Source of the DNA: Cryptomeria japonica
Lineage: Eukaryota; Streptophyta; Pinopsida; Cupressales; Cupressaceae
DNA length: 64,000 nt
NCBI RefSeq assembly: GCF_030272615.1
Contig: NC_081409.1
Location: 648,678,468 to 648,742,467, forward strand
Direction: 5' to 3'
Below the pieces are notes generated by a model. It saw nothing but the letters and a program-made list of their open reading frames with translations, was not told where the DNA came from and did not search any database. This document shows positions 10,180-20,031 of this stretch, piece after piece. The first letter of the stretch is position 1. Each line of letters opens with the position of its first letter. The translations under genes and the position numbers were made by a program.

Positions 10180-11312
10180 TCAATTTGATGAAGAACATCC
10201 TGTCGGTGGAGCATCACATTGTCCTACCGGTGGAGCATTTGTTGGTTCTACTAGTGGAGAAGTATCCCTAATATTTATATCACCTTTTCTAATCCATTGC
10301 TTTGAGAATTCTTGCTTAACCTCTTCAACCTTTTCTTTACCTTTGAAACTAGTACTTTTGTTATCTACCGGTGTACCTTTACTTCTACAAAATTTAGCAA
10401 TATGACCAATCTTGTTACATGCATAACAAGTTACATTATTTTTCTGAATAGCTTTCCCATAACCTATGCCGGTTTGTGTCCTGCATTGATTTAATAAATG
10501 ACCAAATCTTCCACAAACATAACATCTTACATTCATTATGCAATTTTCAGAGTTATGACCAATTTTGTTGCATTTGGAGCATTGACCGGTGGGAGGATTG
10601 ATATTCTGATAATTCCTAGATCTACATTCATTTGCCCTATGACCATATTTGTTATAGTTAAAGCATTTTCCATTGAATTTGTAAGTATTAGAAGGTCTTA
10701 CCAGTTTGCTGTGATCCTGGGTATTTGTAGTATCGGAGCTTTCTCCAACTTCAAATCCAATTCCAGAAGTGTCACCTTTGGGTTTTTGATTCTTCAATAA
10801 GGTACCAAGTTCTTTAGAGCTTTTCTTGAATTTTTCTTTGTGTTGATTTGTAGTTTCCAATTCCCTTTCCAAGATTTCTTTTTGTCTCATTAGTTCATTC
10901 GAGTCATTCTGAGTATGCATTAGATCTGTTTTCAACATGTCATTTTCATAGCTAAGTCTTGTGTTCTCATTTGCTGCATCACTTAGTCTTCTGGTCAATT
11001 CTTCTTCATTCTTCTTTCTATCCTCAATCTCTTTGCAAAATCTCATAGTCATATCCTGCATTTCATTTTTTGTTGTCATGATCTCTTGTTTCAATTTGCT
11101 TATCATATCATTTAGTGATTCCTTTTCATTATTCTCATTTTGCAATTTTTCACAAAGTCTCTTCTCTTATTTCTTGTAATAGTAAGATTTTCTTGAAGTG
11201 CCTGAATAATGTCCTGAAATGCTTTTAAATCATCTTCTAATTTGATATTTTTCAATTTTTTTGCATCATAGTCAATAAGAGCTCCTTCAAGTTGCTTCAT
11301 CAGATTTTCCAT
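10180..11312 (-). pseudogene. A1 ORF1: coiled-coil, four-CCHC Gag-like protein
   Basis: Starts at ATG 11312 (MENLMKQLEGALIDYDAKK) and ends at 10180, about 377 codons, with one single-base deletion near 11155 relative to A2. The first 200 residues are a charged coiled coil. They are followed by a 'SGIGFEVGESS' motif and four CCHC zinc knuckles: CFNYNKYGHRANEC (second Cys changed to Tyr), CSKCNKIGHNSENC, CYVCGRFGHLLNQC and CYACNKIGHIAKFC. Such knuckles bind nucleic acid, as in retroviral nucleocapsid. The capsid (UBN2-like) half of a normal Copia Gag is absent. The coil, the GFE-x-G-x-SS motif and the knuckles match the C-terminal part of Gag in element F. Confidence 0.88.
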
Positions 11313-11365
11313 CTTTACCGGTGTCAAGATCTTCCTTAAGCTGTTAGGCTTCTGAAAATAGAGGA

Positions 11366-11381
11366 CCAGGCTCCGATACCA
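11366..11381 (-). promoter_or_regulatory. A1 primer-binding site (tRNA-Met type)
   Basis: Just inside the 5' LTR the minus strand reads TTGGTATCGGAGC, one base from the TGGTATCAGAGC typical of initiator-tRNA-Met primer sites in plant Copia elements. A2 has the exact version at 38358-38369. Confidence 0.88.
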
Positions 11382-11383
11382 AT

Positions 11384-12283
11384 TGTTAGGGTTCCCATAG
11401 ATACTGAGAGGGGGGGGTGAATCAGTATCTGACCGGTAATGAATTTTTCTTAAAACTGAATATGCAGAACATAAAGTAACAGTATACCGGTATGCAAGAA
11501 TTAATGTAAATAACAGAATCAAAAACATCCACATGAAAGGAACACCATAACACAAGATGTTTAACGAGGAAACCTCGGTGGGATTTTTGACCCACAATAT
11601 TCACTTACTGGCCAATAAGAGAATATTACTTACAATAGGGGCCTGCACATGAAGGAAGGCCAACTGCCTAGAGCACACTGCTCAATAAGAAGTCACACTG
11701 ACTTACAATGAGGATTATACAAATCCAATGATCTCTACTACTTTACAATAGCATCTTCAATGCCAAATTCAGTACCGGTTCTTGCTCTGTTCTTTACATA
11801 TACCCTTGACCTACAATTCGTATATTAGGTCTTCCTTATAATTTTCTTATGCTTCCTATCCATATCCTACAAATAACTACAATGATCTCTTTTATATACA
11901 AGAGTCATTTTACAATTTGCCAAGTCGGCTTACAATAATAAACAAAATATTACATATCAAAAATCATGTCGGCCTCTGTGCTGGTATACATGTTTTCTTC
12001 TGTGCCGGTGCCGGTGTAGAGTGATCTTGTTGATGTCGGTGTACTATCTTTCTTGAATAATGTTTTTCCAGTATAATGTCTTGCCGGTGCCATAGGATTG
12101 CAAGGTTGCTTGTGTAATGCTTTGCTATTATAATGTCTTGCCGGTGCCATAGGATTGCAAGGTTGCCTGTGTAATGCTTTGCTGATATAATGTCTTGCCG
12201 GTGCCATAGGATTGCAAGGTTGCCATCAATGACAAAACCTTCAATCACACACAATGTCTCATTGGAGTGTCCATATGCCAACA
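11384..12283 (-). repeat. A1 5' LTR
   Basis: A 900-bp partner of the LTR at 5546-6462, bounded by TGTTAGGG at 11384 and …GCCAACA at 12283. The 57-bp minisatellite (three units from 12072) is kept. The U5-like palindrome at about 11642-11655 has one changed base. Coding strand is minus, so transcription would run leftward into ORF1. Confidence 0.93.
12072..12222 (-). repeat. 57-bp minisatellite in the A1 5' LTR
   Basis: Three units start at 12072, 12129 and 12186, each with 'ataatgtcttgccggtgcc'. The array matches the one in the 3' LTR. Confidence 0.85.
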
Positions 12284-12288
12284 GTTTA
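12284..12288. repeat. target-site duplication GTTTA (right) of element A1
   Basis: Second copy of the 5-bp target duplication; its partner is at 5541-5545. LTR B1 resumes directly after it. Confidence 0.92.
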
Positions 12289-13022
12289 TTGATTGGTAAA
12301 TGTATTTATCCGACATGTTGTATCGCATCAAGACTTATTTGTAATTAATTTTAATTGTAATATCTTTAGTGAGCCGACCTATACATTTGGTCTTAGGTTT
12401 TGTATATATGATTGTAAGATCTTATTGAAGATTGGGATATGGATATGGTATGAGTGTTTTCGAATATTGAAGAGCGAAAATAAGCAGATCCTTGCGTGAA
12501 TCACACAGACATTATTTGAAGGTTGAAGGAAGGTTATGAAGGTGTTTAGCACTCATGTTCAAAGCTTCAACTGGTACTAAATCCAATATTGTAGATGTTA
12601 TTTTGAACAGTACATTATCATTGGATTTAACCATCCAATTGTAGTCAGTGTGACTCCTATTTTGTGATTGAACAGTGAGCTCTAGGCGGTTGGCCTTTCT
12701 GCATGAACATAGCCCATTTGTATACACTTACTATTTGCAGTAGTATCATATGATTGTGGGTAAGGTTTCCCATCGTGGTTTTTCCCTTATCGGGTTTCCA
12801 TGTCAAAATGTGTCATGTGTTGTGGATGTTGTTTCTCTTCTTGTTTTATGCATTAAGTTAAACCAGTACTGCTATACCTGTTAATCTGTTTTACCGACAC
12901 TTAAGTTTGGTTTATTGGCACTAAGTTTAAGTTGGAATAATTTTCATTTGGATTATAATTTATTGACAACTGGTTCACAACTGATTCACCCCCCTCTTAG
13001 TTGTCCTTCCCAGGTCCTAACA

Positions 13023-13027
13023 AATGA
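13023..13027. repeat. target-site duplication AATGA (right) of solo LTR B1
   Basis: Second copy of AATGA; its partner is at 5188-5192. Confidence 0.9.
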
Positions 13028-13609
13028 AAGACTGAATTGTAAATCACCTCAAGGGAGATTGTAGTAGCAATGTTGATAAAAGTGCTTGTGTAGAATTGAA
13101 TTTTGGAATCAATCTCCTCTTCAATGGTTGAACCCTTGACTTGAATGCAACACCTAGCCTTGAAGGGAGACTTGAGAATGCTCAATGCTAGAAAATAATA
13201 TTTTAATGCGCTTGAATGCTCGATCACTTATGCAACATGGCCTTATCAAAATTCCACCTTATTGAACTTATGCAAATGAGAGGAAGAATTCCCCTTAAAT
13301 ACATGTTAGTGGATTTTATTTTTTTCAGAGGCCGACATCGGGGGAGTTTCCCACCCAATGCACAACCAAAAATGCAACCTTAGGAAGGGTCTTGCCCCAA
13401 AATAGGGCAGTGACAGGGGCGCCATGCCCCTTTCCTACCCCTTTCTCCAAGGTAGAGCATGGATGAGATGATACAGAGGCCAAGAAAGAAGCTATTTCTG
13501 AGGGTTGAGCAATCTCCGGTCTCCGATCAGGCTAGAGGATTCGATCTTGCATACATGAGGACCCTAGTGCAGTCAAAAATTGCTAGGGTCGCAATTTTAT
13601 GACACTACA
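13028..13609 (-). repeat. gypsy 5' LTR, proximal (5') segment
   Basis: On the minus strand this begins TGTAGTGTCATAAAATTGCG at 13609 and joins 5192 once B1 is removed. It has a near-palindrome 'ggggcgccatgcccc' around 13417-13431. The right edge falls within LINE ORF2, so the gypsy element inserted into that LINE. Confidence 0.7.
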
Positions 13610-14620
13610 ATTCCAAAATTCCTCATCTTTTCCAATAATGTCATGATATTTAGATAGGATCTCATTCTTAGAGGTGATGGAGACCTCGTCATACCCATTA
13701 GCCAGGATTTTATCCTTAATGTCTTTGAGTTCTAGTTGAATCGCATATTTGGAGGCAAAGATATCACCAAATACTTCCTTATTCCATTTCTTGACCATGT
13801 CCTTAACATGCCTCAACTTTTTTGCCATCTGGAACATGGAAGAGCCATCCATTAAGATATTCCACCATTCCATAACTACCTCATCAAATTTAGGGTACTC
13901 CATCCATATTTTTTTGAATCTAAAAGGGAAATTTCTCCTCCCAGAGATAGGGTCTTCCGCGAAAGAAATCAGATCGTGATCAGATCCTATACGAGAAAGA
14001 GTGTTCAAGGAGAAATTGTAATGGTTGAACCAGTCATTGGAGATAAGGGCTCTCTCAAGTCTCACCTGAATAAGATCATATCCAATCCTTCTGTTAGTCC
14101 AAGAGTAATTAGCACCTTGAAGATCCACATCATGTAGCGCTTGACTATAATGAAGTTCATCAGATCCATTCTACTCTCAAACTGAAAAGGAATCCCTCCA
14201 AATTTCTCACTCTCCTTGAGAGGCGTGTTGAAGTCTCCCATGACTAGCCATCCTTTAATATTGAATTGAGCTCTGATGGATTCTAACTTTTTCTAGAATT
14301 TGCTTCTCCCTTGTCTAGTATTTGGGGCATAGATATTAGATAAAAGCCAAGTAGTACCATCTTTAATATAATAAAATCTAACAAACACCATATTATTATC
14401 TAACCAAACAAGATTCCCTTGAACATGTTGAAGGTTCCAAAAGAGAATTGTGCCACCAGAGGCACCGTCCGAGCTATCCCCCATGACCCCACAATTCTTA
14501 AACACTTTGATTTTTTCCACTTTATCCTTAGACATTTTAGTTTCTTGAATCAAAACAATATCAGGTTTATGATCCCTAACAAGGTTTGTGAGAACCTCCT
14601 ATTTATGTAGACCATTAAGT
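13610..14620 (-). pseudogene. LINE (L1-type) ORF2 endonuclease region, cut by the gypsy element
   Basis: Minus-strand frames give the motifs of an AP-type endonuclease: 'QETKMSKDKV', 'SGGTILFWN', 'LSNIYAPN', MGDFNTPLKE (near 14255-14225), 'YSWTNRR', 'RLERAL' and 'IGSDHDLISF'. It ends in 'KDEEFW', the usual linker before RT, exactly where gypsy sequence begins at 13609. In a working LINE this enzyme nicks target DNA to prime reverse transcription. Stops and frameshifts separate the pieces (13583-14128 and 14293-14553). The RT part is not truncated in the usual LINE way; it should lie on the far side of the gypsy element, outside the window. Confidence 0.85.
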
Positions 14621-14650
14621 CTGTGAATATCCATGAAATAATCATCATAT

Positions 14651-16102
14651 TCATTTGAGAGAGCATACCTCATGGATGGTCAGCTGGGTACCATCCGCAA
14701 TATTATTGTTGGCTTCCAACTCCCTCATTTGCATCACTGATCTCCTTCCTGGCATTGATGGGAATGAGCCCACATTAGATTTGGCTCTTCCCTTGGTTTT
14801 CACATGAGTAGTTTGTGGGGTAGATTTAGAACCCTTTTTCCCTCCCCTCTTTCTCTTTGTGGCATCATCATGTTGAGTTTCATCCTCCAGAGGGATCTGG
14901 GCAGCAAATTTATGCATAGCTGCAATTTTTCCTTCTTCATCCACCCATTTAGTACTTATGTTGAGAAGAGAATTTGTCACTGACATCGGAAACCTCCAAT
15001 GGACTTTACAAACTCAATAGACTTTTGGGATTTAGAGGAAGAACCTCGTCCAACAATATTTCATTGTTGGGCATCTTCGAAGCTAGGAAGAGAGTCCTCA
15101 CAAATCGAGTCCTTAATGACTGAGTTCGAGTCCTCCTTCTCATCATTCTCTTGTAGAACCATATGGATTTCCCCTTCCTCCAGTTCTTCTTCCTTTTGTT
15201 CTTCATAGTTGGGGTTTGAATTTTTTTCTTCGTTTATTCTAATCTGGGCTCCATCTTTATCTTCTTTCTTTGATTCCTCTGTGGCTTCCTTATTTGTATT
15301 TCCTTTTTCTCAAAGGTGTGGGAATGATAACATTCTAATTCTCTTCTTCTGCCTTCTTACTAGGACTTTTAGCCTTCCATTGCATCTTTCTTTCTTTTTT
15401 GGCTTTCTCCTTTTCAACCTACAATGGACATTTCTTAGCAATATGCCCAACCTTTTTGTAGTGTAAGCACGCAAAAGAGGCACTCTCATATTCTAGATGT
15501 TGGGTCCATTTCCCAAGCCTGGAGTTAATATCTAATGAGAGATGCATATCCGTACCTTGTGATACACCCACATAGATTCTAGCAAAGGTGAGTCTTCTTC
15601 TAGCAGTTGTTGTTGGATCAATGGATAAAAGTTCACCAAAAGAGCTTGCCAATCCATTAAAGACATCTTCAACCTAGAATTCTAGGGGAAGGCCCAAAAG
15701 TCTTACCCACGTAGGGGCCTGAACAAAGAAAGATTCTTTTAGATCCATTAGTGATGACCACTTCTGAAGCACCAGATAAGTTTTCCCTATCATCCAAGGA
15801 TCGCGAGAGAGAATCTTAGTCATGTCTTCCTCACAGGAAAAAGTGAGGGAAAGATCTCCTTTCGGCATAGCAGTAATTTTAATTTGTCCTTTAAGAGCCC
15901 ACTTTTTTCTAGCATATGCCCTAACCACATCAATATTGGGTCTAGGACCCATGAATATACCGACCAAAGTCAAGGCCATCAAAGCAATATCATGATCAAT
16001 CATAGGATCAGGGATTTCTAGCACAAATCTCCCCTGTGTAGGATCAGAAATATTATGTACCTTAGGGAAAGAGGATTTCCTGCTTGGTTTAACACCGAAC
16101 AA
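14651..16102 (-). pseudogene. LINE ORF1: DUF4283-like, single zinc knuckle
   Basis: From 16102 leftward, the frame MFGVKPSRKS… contains 'GRFVLEIPDP', 'ALMALTLVGIFMG', 'WALKGQIKITAMPKGDLSLTF', 'ILSRDPWMIGKTYLVLQKW' and 'VQAPTWVRLLGLPLEF', the layout of DUF4283 in plant LINE ORF1. The next frame (15419-15652) has a knuckle CLHYKKVGHIAKKC in which the second Cys has become Tyr. Acidic and basic tails follow (15006-15206 and 14651-14986, the latter with KRKRGGKKGSK). The protein would bind the LINE RNA. It is broken by stops and frameshifts. Confidence 0.8.
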
Positions 16103-16370
16103 AGAGGACTAGGGGCGAGAAGCATCCACCCAATTGGGATCCTATCTTTGGGTACCACCAACACATATCATTCCCCCTCCACCTGGGTCCAAGGGTTTGT
16201 CACCCCCTTGTGGGTCCCTAACGAATGGATCCTTGCCATCTACTTGAGGGTGTGCAGTCTCAGGTGCATCCTGTGATCCTTCCTTTCTTCCTGCATCCTA
16301 GATTGCAAGGCAATCACAGGACTTCCCGCCCAAACTAGAATTCAAAATTGCTCTCTGCACCATCGTTCAA

Positions 16371-17228
16371 ACTATTTCAACAACTATTATGATAATGCTA
16401 AAAAAATGGTTTTGCAAGTTTATTTGATAGGTTTTAGGACTCATGCCCAAATTCAATGTAATCATATATTATTTTTAGAGGGATACACATTTGTAATACA
16501 ATTTCAATGTTTTTTTAATACATTTCTATTGAATAATATATTTTTCCATTGCCATTGTTTAGACCATTGTGATATCAAACACTCAAATGGTACAAAATAT
16601 GAGACAAAAGTCATATTTTCACATAATACAATTGAAATTATTGACAAAATTGTTTTTTCATTAGAAATGAAAAACCTTAGTATATTCTTTAAAATCCTCT
16701 AAATTTTTTCTTAAACTCTATCCAATATGAATATAAAACCAAATATGGTGACTTAGAAAATTTGATTTCATGTTTTATCATAAGAGAAAATTGGGCATTA
16801 AATTATTCAAATTCTTGTCTTATTTCTTTCTTTGTCTATTTTATAAATTTTTCTCTATAAAAACTATAAATACAACATCAAATACCCTTTAGTTTGTAGA
16901 AAGAAAGATAAATGGTTAAAATAATCAAATAAGTACAAGCCCATGATTATTGACATAAGGCTTAGACCATCATATTTAATTTAAATAAGGCATACATGGA
17001 TAAACATGGTGGAATGCTTTTGCAAGGAAGGAGGCCACCAAAACATTAACTATGTAGGGAGACCCATGTAGAATAAGACAAATAGGATGGGTCTCCAAGC
17101 TTAAAGACTTACACATTAACAAACATAATCAAGACAAACAATATTGTATTTTCTTGGACAGTGTTGAGGAATTTCCTATCATACAAATTTTGACATCTTG
17201 ATGTGTGATGCAAAATAGACATATGATA
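16371..17228. other. AT-rich DNA without recognised features
   Basis: No supported gene, RNA or element boundary is visible. Short frames here are not conserved with anything else in the window. Confidence 0.5.
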
Positions 17229-17575
17229 ACTCCAAGAAAAAAAATGATTTGGAGTAGTACTAGGATGGGTGACCCCATGGTAAGGCCCAATGCTTCACCT
17301 CTATGACCATCACTCACAAGTGTACCATTTGTTGGAGTAGGCTAGAGATCAACTTGCAAACCAAATAAACCTTCACAAAGATCGAGAGAAGCAAAACAAG
17401 AAAAAATATTTCACTAATGAATCCATTCATTCACACAAGACATGGGCTCTTGTGAAGCACTACTCATTGAACATGGGTCATTGAGTTTGACTCAAAAAAT
17501 ATACAAATGAATCTTGATAGAAATATGATAATTTTAATTTCTATGGAAACTATCTCCTACTTATCAATTGATGAG
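17200..17575 (+). repeat. 5S-rRNA-derived repeat, copy 1
   Basis: Positions 17251-17274 read ggagtagtactaggatggg then tgacc, matching the 3' half of plant 5S rRNA, including the box C part of its internal promoter. The following 300 bp resemble the DNA after copy 2, with shared blocks such as 'gggctcttgtgaa'/'gggttcttgtgaa', 'atgagtttgact' and 'atctcctacttatcaa'. The 5' half of 5S is not recognisable, so it is not a working 5S gene. It is a dispersed repeat with a 5S segment, either Cassandra-like (5S in the LTR) or a 5S-derived SINE. Confidence 0.6.
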
Positions 17576-17579
17576 ATAA

Positions 17580-18490
17580 AGGGTGAAGCAGTCACAACAA
17601 GAGACTCCTCAAGGAGAACAATTTGGACCGTGCAGGATGAGTAAACACAACAGAAGCAACACAATGTGATGGAGGCAATGCAGAATCAGACTTGTATTAT
17701 ATCAAAGGATTCAAATACGAAAATTGGCTAGCAACATGCGGGATTTCGGATTCGGAACACAAGCCCGATTACAAACATGCTCAAAATATAGTATTCGGGC
17801 TTAAGCAAGAATTCAAGCCAACTCCAGATTTCCTAAACTTCAGATTATTCTTCTATGTTCTAAAGATATATCTTCCATATGCTTAATTACATCGATTTAT
17901 ATGATATTCATAACTCTAGGGTGACCCATGTTAGCCCAAGATGAAAAGAAAGATCGATGAAGAAGATGTAATGTGAAGAACAACTAAGTCATCCTCCATC
18001 AAAAGAATTCCTCTGGAAACAACATAGAAATATGTGTGGACCCAGGGGAAGGTCGGCCACAAATCAAGGAACATTAGAGGATGTGAAATTGGGCTCCGCA
18101 AGCTATAGAAATGATCCGCATGATTCTCCATTAGCAAATAGGTCCAAGTGACTCTGGTGCATAGGTCAAAAAACTGCCCCACATTTCAGAAGCAATAACA
18201 TGCTGGAAAAAGATCCAAATAAATTGTGGACCTAGGATAAGGTAGATGAACATGTCCACAAACAAAATCTAGCTCCACAAGATCTGGTGAACAAATGCGA
18301 CAAAACCCAAAATAAAATGCTGAAACTGCAAGGCCAAACTAAACAAAAAAACAAACTGAAATGTAAATGTTTTTGGTTGATGCAAGATTGCCAAGAATCA
18401 AGGATGCTCCTACATCATAGGGTTTCTATAATGAATGGTTCATAACTAACATCACTTTGTGTAAGTTTTTCAAATGGGGTAGAATGGTAA
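17580..18490. other. spacer between the two 5S-derived repeats
   Basis: About 0.9 kb of AT-rich sequence without a supported gene. If the two 5S repeats are LTRs of one element, this would be its interior, but no primer site was seen after copy 1. Confidence 0.35.
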
Positions 18491-18499
18491 GTAGGATTG

Positions 18500-18775
18500 A
18501 ACTTAGGGGAAACTTCGTGGTTAAACACACTTGAGTTGGAGTAGTACTAGGATGGGTGACCTCCCAAGAAGGCCCATTGCTTCACCTCAATAAGAGTCAC
18601 CTAGATGCAATAAGTGCTATGTGGACCATTCAATCTCATGAGAGATGGGTTCTTGTGAACCACCACCCATGAAATGTGTCAATGAGTTTGACTAGAAAAA
18701 TATAGAGATGAATCTTGATAGCAATATGATAATTTGAGTTGATGTGGAAAATATCTCCTACTTATCAAATGAATT
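18500..18775 (+). repeat. 5S-rRNA-derived repeat, copy 2
   Basis: Positions 18511-18583 align along the last 70 or so bases of 5S rRNA: 'aacttcgtggttaaacacac' for the aactccgcagttaagcgtgc segment, then 'ggagtagtactaggatggg' and 'tgacctcc'. Most differences are C-to-T or G-to-A. The downstream 200 bp match copy 1. The two copies are in the same orientation about 1.29 kb apart. Confidence 0.7.
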
Positions 18776-18879
18776 GTATTTGAGAGAGAAAAGTAGAAAC
18801 AAGCATTCTACTCTAGATCCTAAACATGGAGATGAATACAATAGTTTGTTTAAATATAAAAGGGATCTAAGTATTTTAG

Positions 18880-20031
18880 GAAATAAAACTATGGACTCCA
18901 TCCAAGCATTTGAACATTTTGGTAAACTATTTTAAATAGGGTAACTCATTTATGGAAAAGATATAGAACATATACAGAAAACAAAAGAAGCTAGTTTGTT
19001 AAGAGAATTAAGAGAAAAAAATGTCAAACTTTGACAAAATAATTCTTAGTGTTTATGGGACCTAAGAATGTTCTATTTATACTTACAACTATATATGTTG
19101 TCGGGTTCCATAATAACCTTTCACTATTACATCAACTATCTTCATTAAATTATTCAAAATAAGGATTGAATCAAGTATGCCAAAATGTTAGGGGGTGGGT
19201 GAATCATATAGGAAGCTCATTATTTCTACCAAGTGACTTGATCAATTTGGGCTACAAAATTCTATCCAAGTCTTTTAAAAGAGCTCAGAGAAAAAAATTC
19301 TCAAACTTTTGTAGAGTAGTTCTTAAATTTTGTGGGGGTTTAATAATGCTCTATTTTGAACTAGTGCTAATAGATATAGTGTCCTTTCATAATAATATCT
19401 TTTTTTTTTCATCTTCAAACCAATTAACCATGATTACGAAAAAAATCACTTTTGTAAAATATCTAATTTATGTTAAAAATATTGTTGTCAAGAGGGTAAA
19501 GCATTGTGGTATTTAAATAACTATATCAAAATAAGGGCGATAGGATAATTTAGAGGAGGCTTGATTTTATCTAGCAATATTTTGATCTATCCATTATACA
19601 CAATGATGAAAAAGTATTTAAAGAGAATTAAGATCAAAATGCTACTAAAATTTGATAGGGTGATTATCTAATTTCATGTGGCTTAAGAATGTTTTATTGG
19701 GCATAAACATAGACATGGGGTTCCTCCACAATATCCTCTCCTAATTTTCATCAAATGAAAACCATTTTACCGTACTAATAATTAATGCATTCTTACAAAT
19801 TGTCTTTGTGGAATTCAACATAATGTTGTCAAGCTCCATGTATTACATTCTTCATGTTGTGGAGCCTATTGAGATGAGAAGGTGAATTCTATAAAAAATA
19901 TCATTTCATTTTTTATGGGTCCCAATCCATCTAGCCTACATGGTTCCAAAATAGTCTCTCAATAGATCTAATTGATAAAAATTGACAAACTTTGACAAAA
20001 AAATATACTACACTTCATGGCCCTAATAATA
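18880..20031. repeat. decayed tandem repeat, period about 0.29-0.34 kb
   Basis: A block 'cctaagaatgttctattta' near 19057 recurs in diverged form near 19335-19360, 19683 and 20021. Each is preceded at similar distance by 'caaactttgacaaa'-like sequence (19026, 19303, 19645, 19985). The fourth unit is cut by element C and resumes at 27593. No coding potential is seen. Confidence 0.5.
20027..20031. repeat. target-site duplication TAATA (left) of element C
   Basis: TAATA at 20027-20031 recurs at 27593-27597, directly outside the element C LTR ends. Confidence 0.88.

Larger units (their letters stand above)
5546..12283 (-). mobile_element. non-autonomous LTR retrotransposon A1 (no pol), complete structure
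   Basis: This is a 6.7-kb minus-strand element with LTRs at 11384-12283 (5') and 5546-6462 (3'), a primer site, a polypurine tract and TSD GTTTA. Its interior holds only two ORF regions: ORF1 (coiled coil plus CCHC knuckles, 10180-11312) and ORF2 (about 1,067 codons, 6669-9872). No reverse transcriptase, integrase, RNase H or protease motif is visible on either strand. It must therefore depend on enzymes from another element. The two LTRs look very similar by eye, differing by scattered substitutions and small indels, so insertion appears fairly recent. It sits inside solo LTR B1. Confidence 0.92.
5193..13022 (+). repeat. solo LTR B1, split by element A1
   Basis: The LTR reads TGTTGGTATTATGG… at 5193 and ends …GGTCCTAACA at 13022, in plus orientation. 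Its two parts are 5193-5545 and 12289-13022, about 1.09 kb in total after removing A1 and one TSD copy. Related copies lie at 25951-27017 and 48677-49773. No internal region of the same family lies beside it and its TSDs match, so it is a solo LTR left by recombination between the two LTRs of a full element. Near its 3' end is the 'gattcaccccc-ctcttag' block shared with other LTR families here. Confidence 0.9.
1..13609 (-). mobile_element. Ty3/gypsy LTR retrotransposon, 5' part, interrupted
   Basis: Reading on the minus strand from 13609 leftward, the order is 5' LTR, primer site, AT-rich leader, gag, retropepsin-like region and a proline-rich linker that leaves the window at base 1. Gag before protease and the Gag sequence type place it in Ty3/gypsy; a Tat/Ogre-like lineage is my guess from the long leader and the linker after the protease. 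Its 5' LTR was later entered by solo LTR B1, and that by element A1, so only 1-5192 and 13028-13609 belong to it. Its right edge falls inside a LINE ORF2, so it inserted there. RT, RNase H, integrase and the 3' LTR lie outside the window, so its far TSD cannot be checked. Confidence 0.8.
13610..16370 (-). mobile_element. L1-type LINE, 5' half
   Basis: ORF1 precedes the ORF2 endonuclease on the minus strand. About 270 bp upstream of 16102 may be the 5' UTR, but the exact 5' end is not visible to me. The 3' half is separated by the gypsy insertion at 13609/13610. Confidence 0.75.

Noticed and set aside
11112-11597. 161-codon frame covering the A1 5' LTR end and ORF1 start
   Set aside because: The first part is LTR and primer-site sequence read through by chance; the ORF1 ATG at 11312 is the conserved start in A1 and A2.
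18500-18600. Functional 5S rRNA gene
   Set aside because: Only the 3' part is recognisable, with many changes, and the 5' half and terminator are absent.
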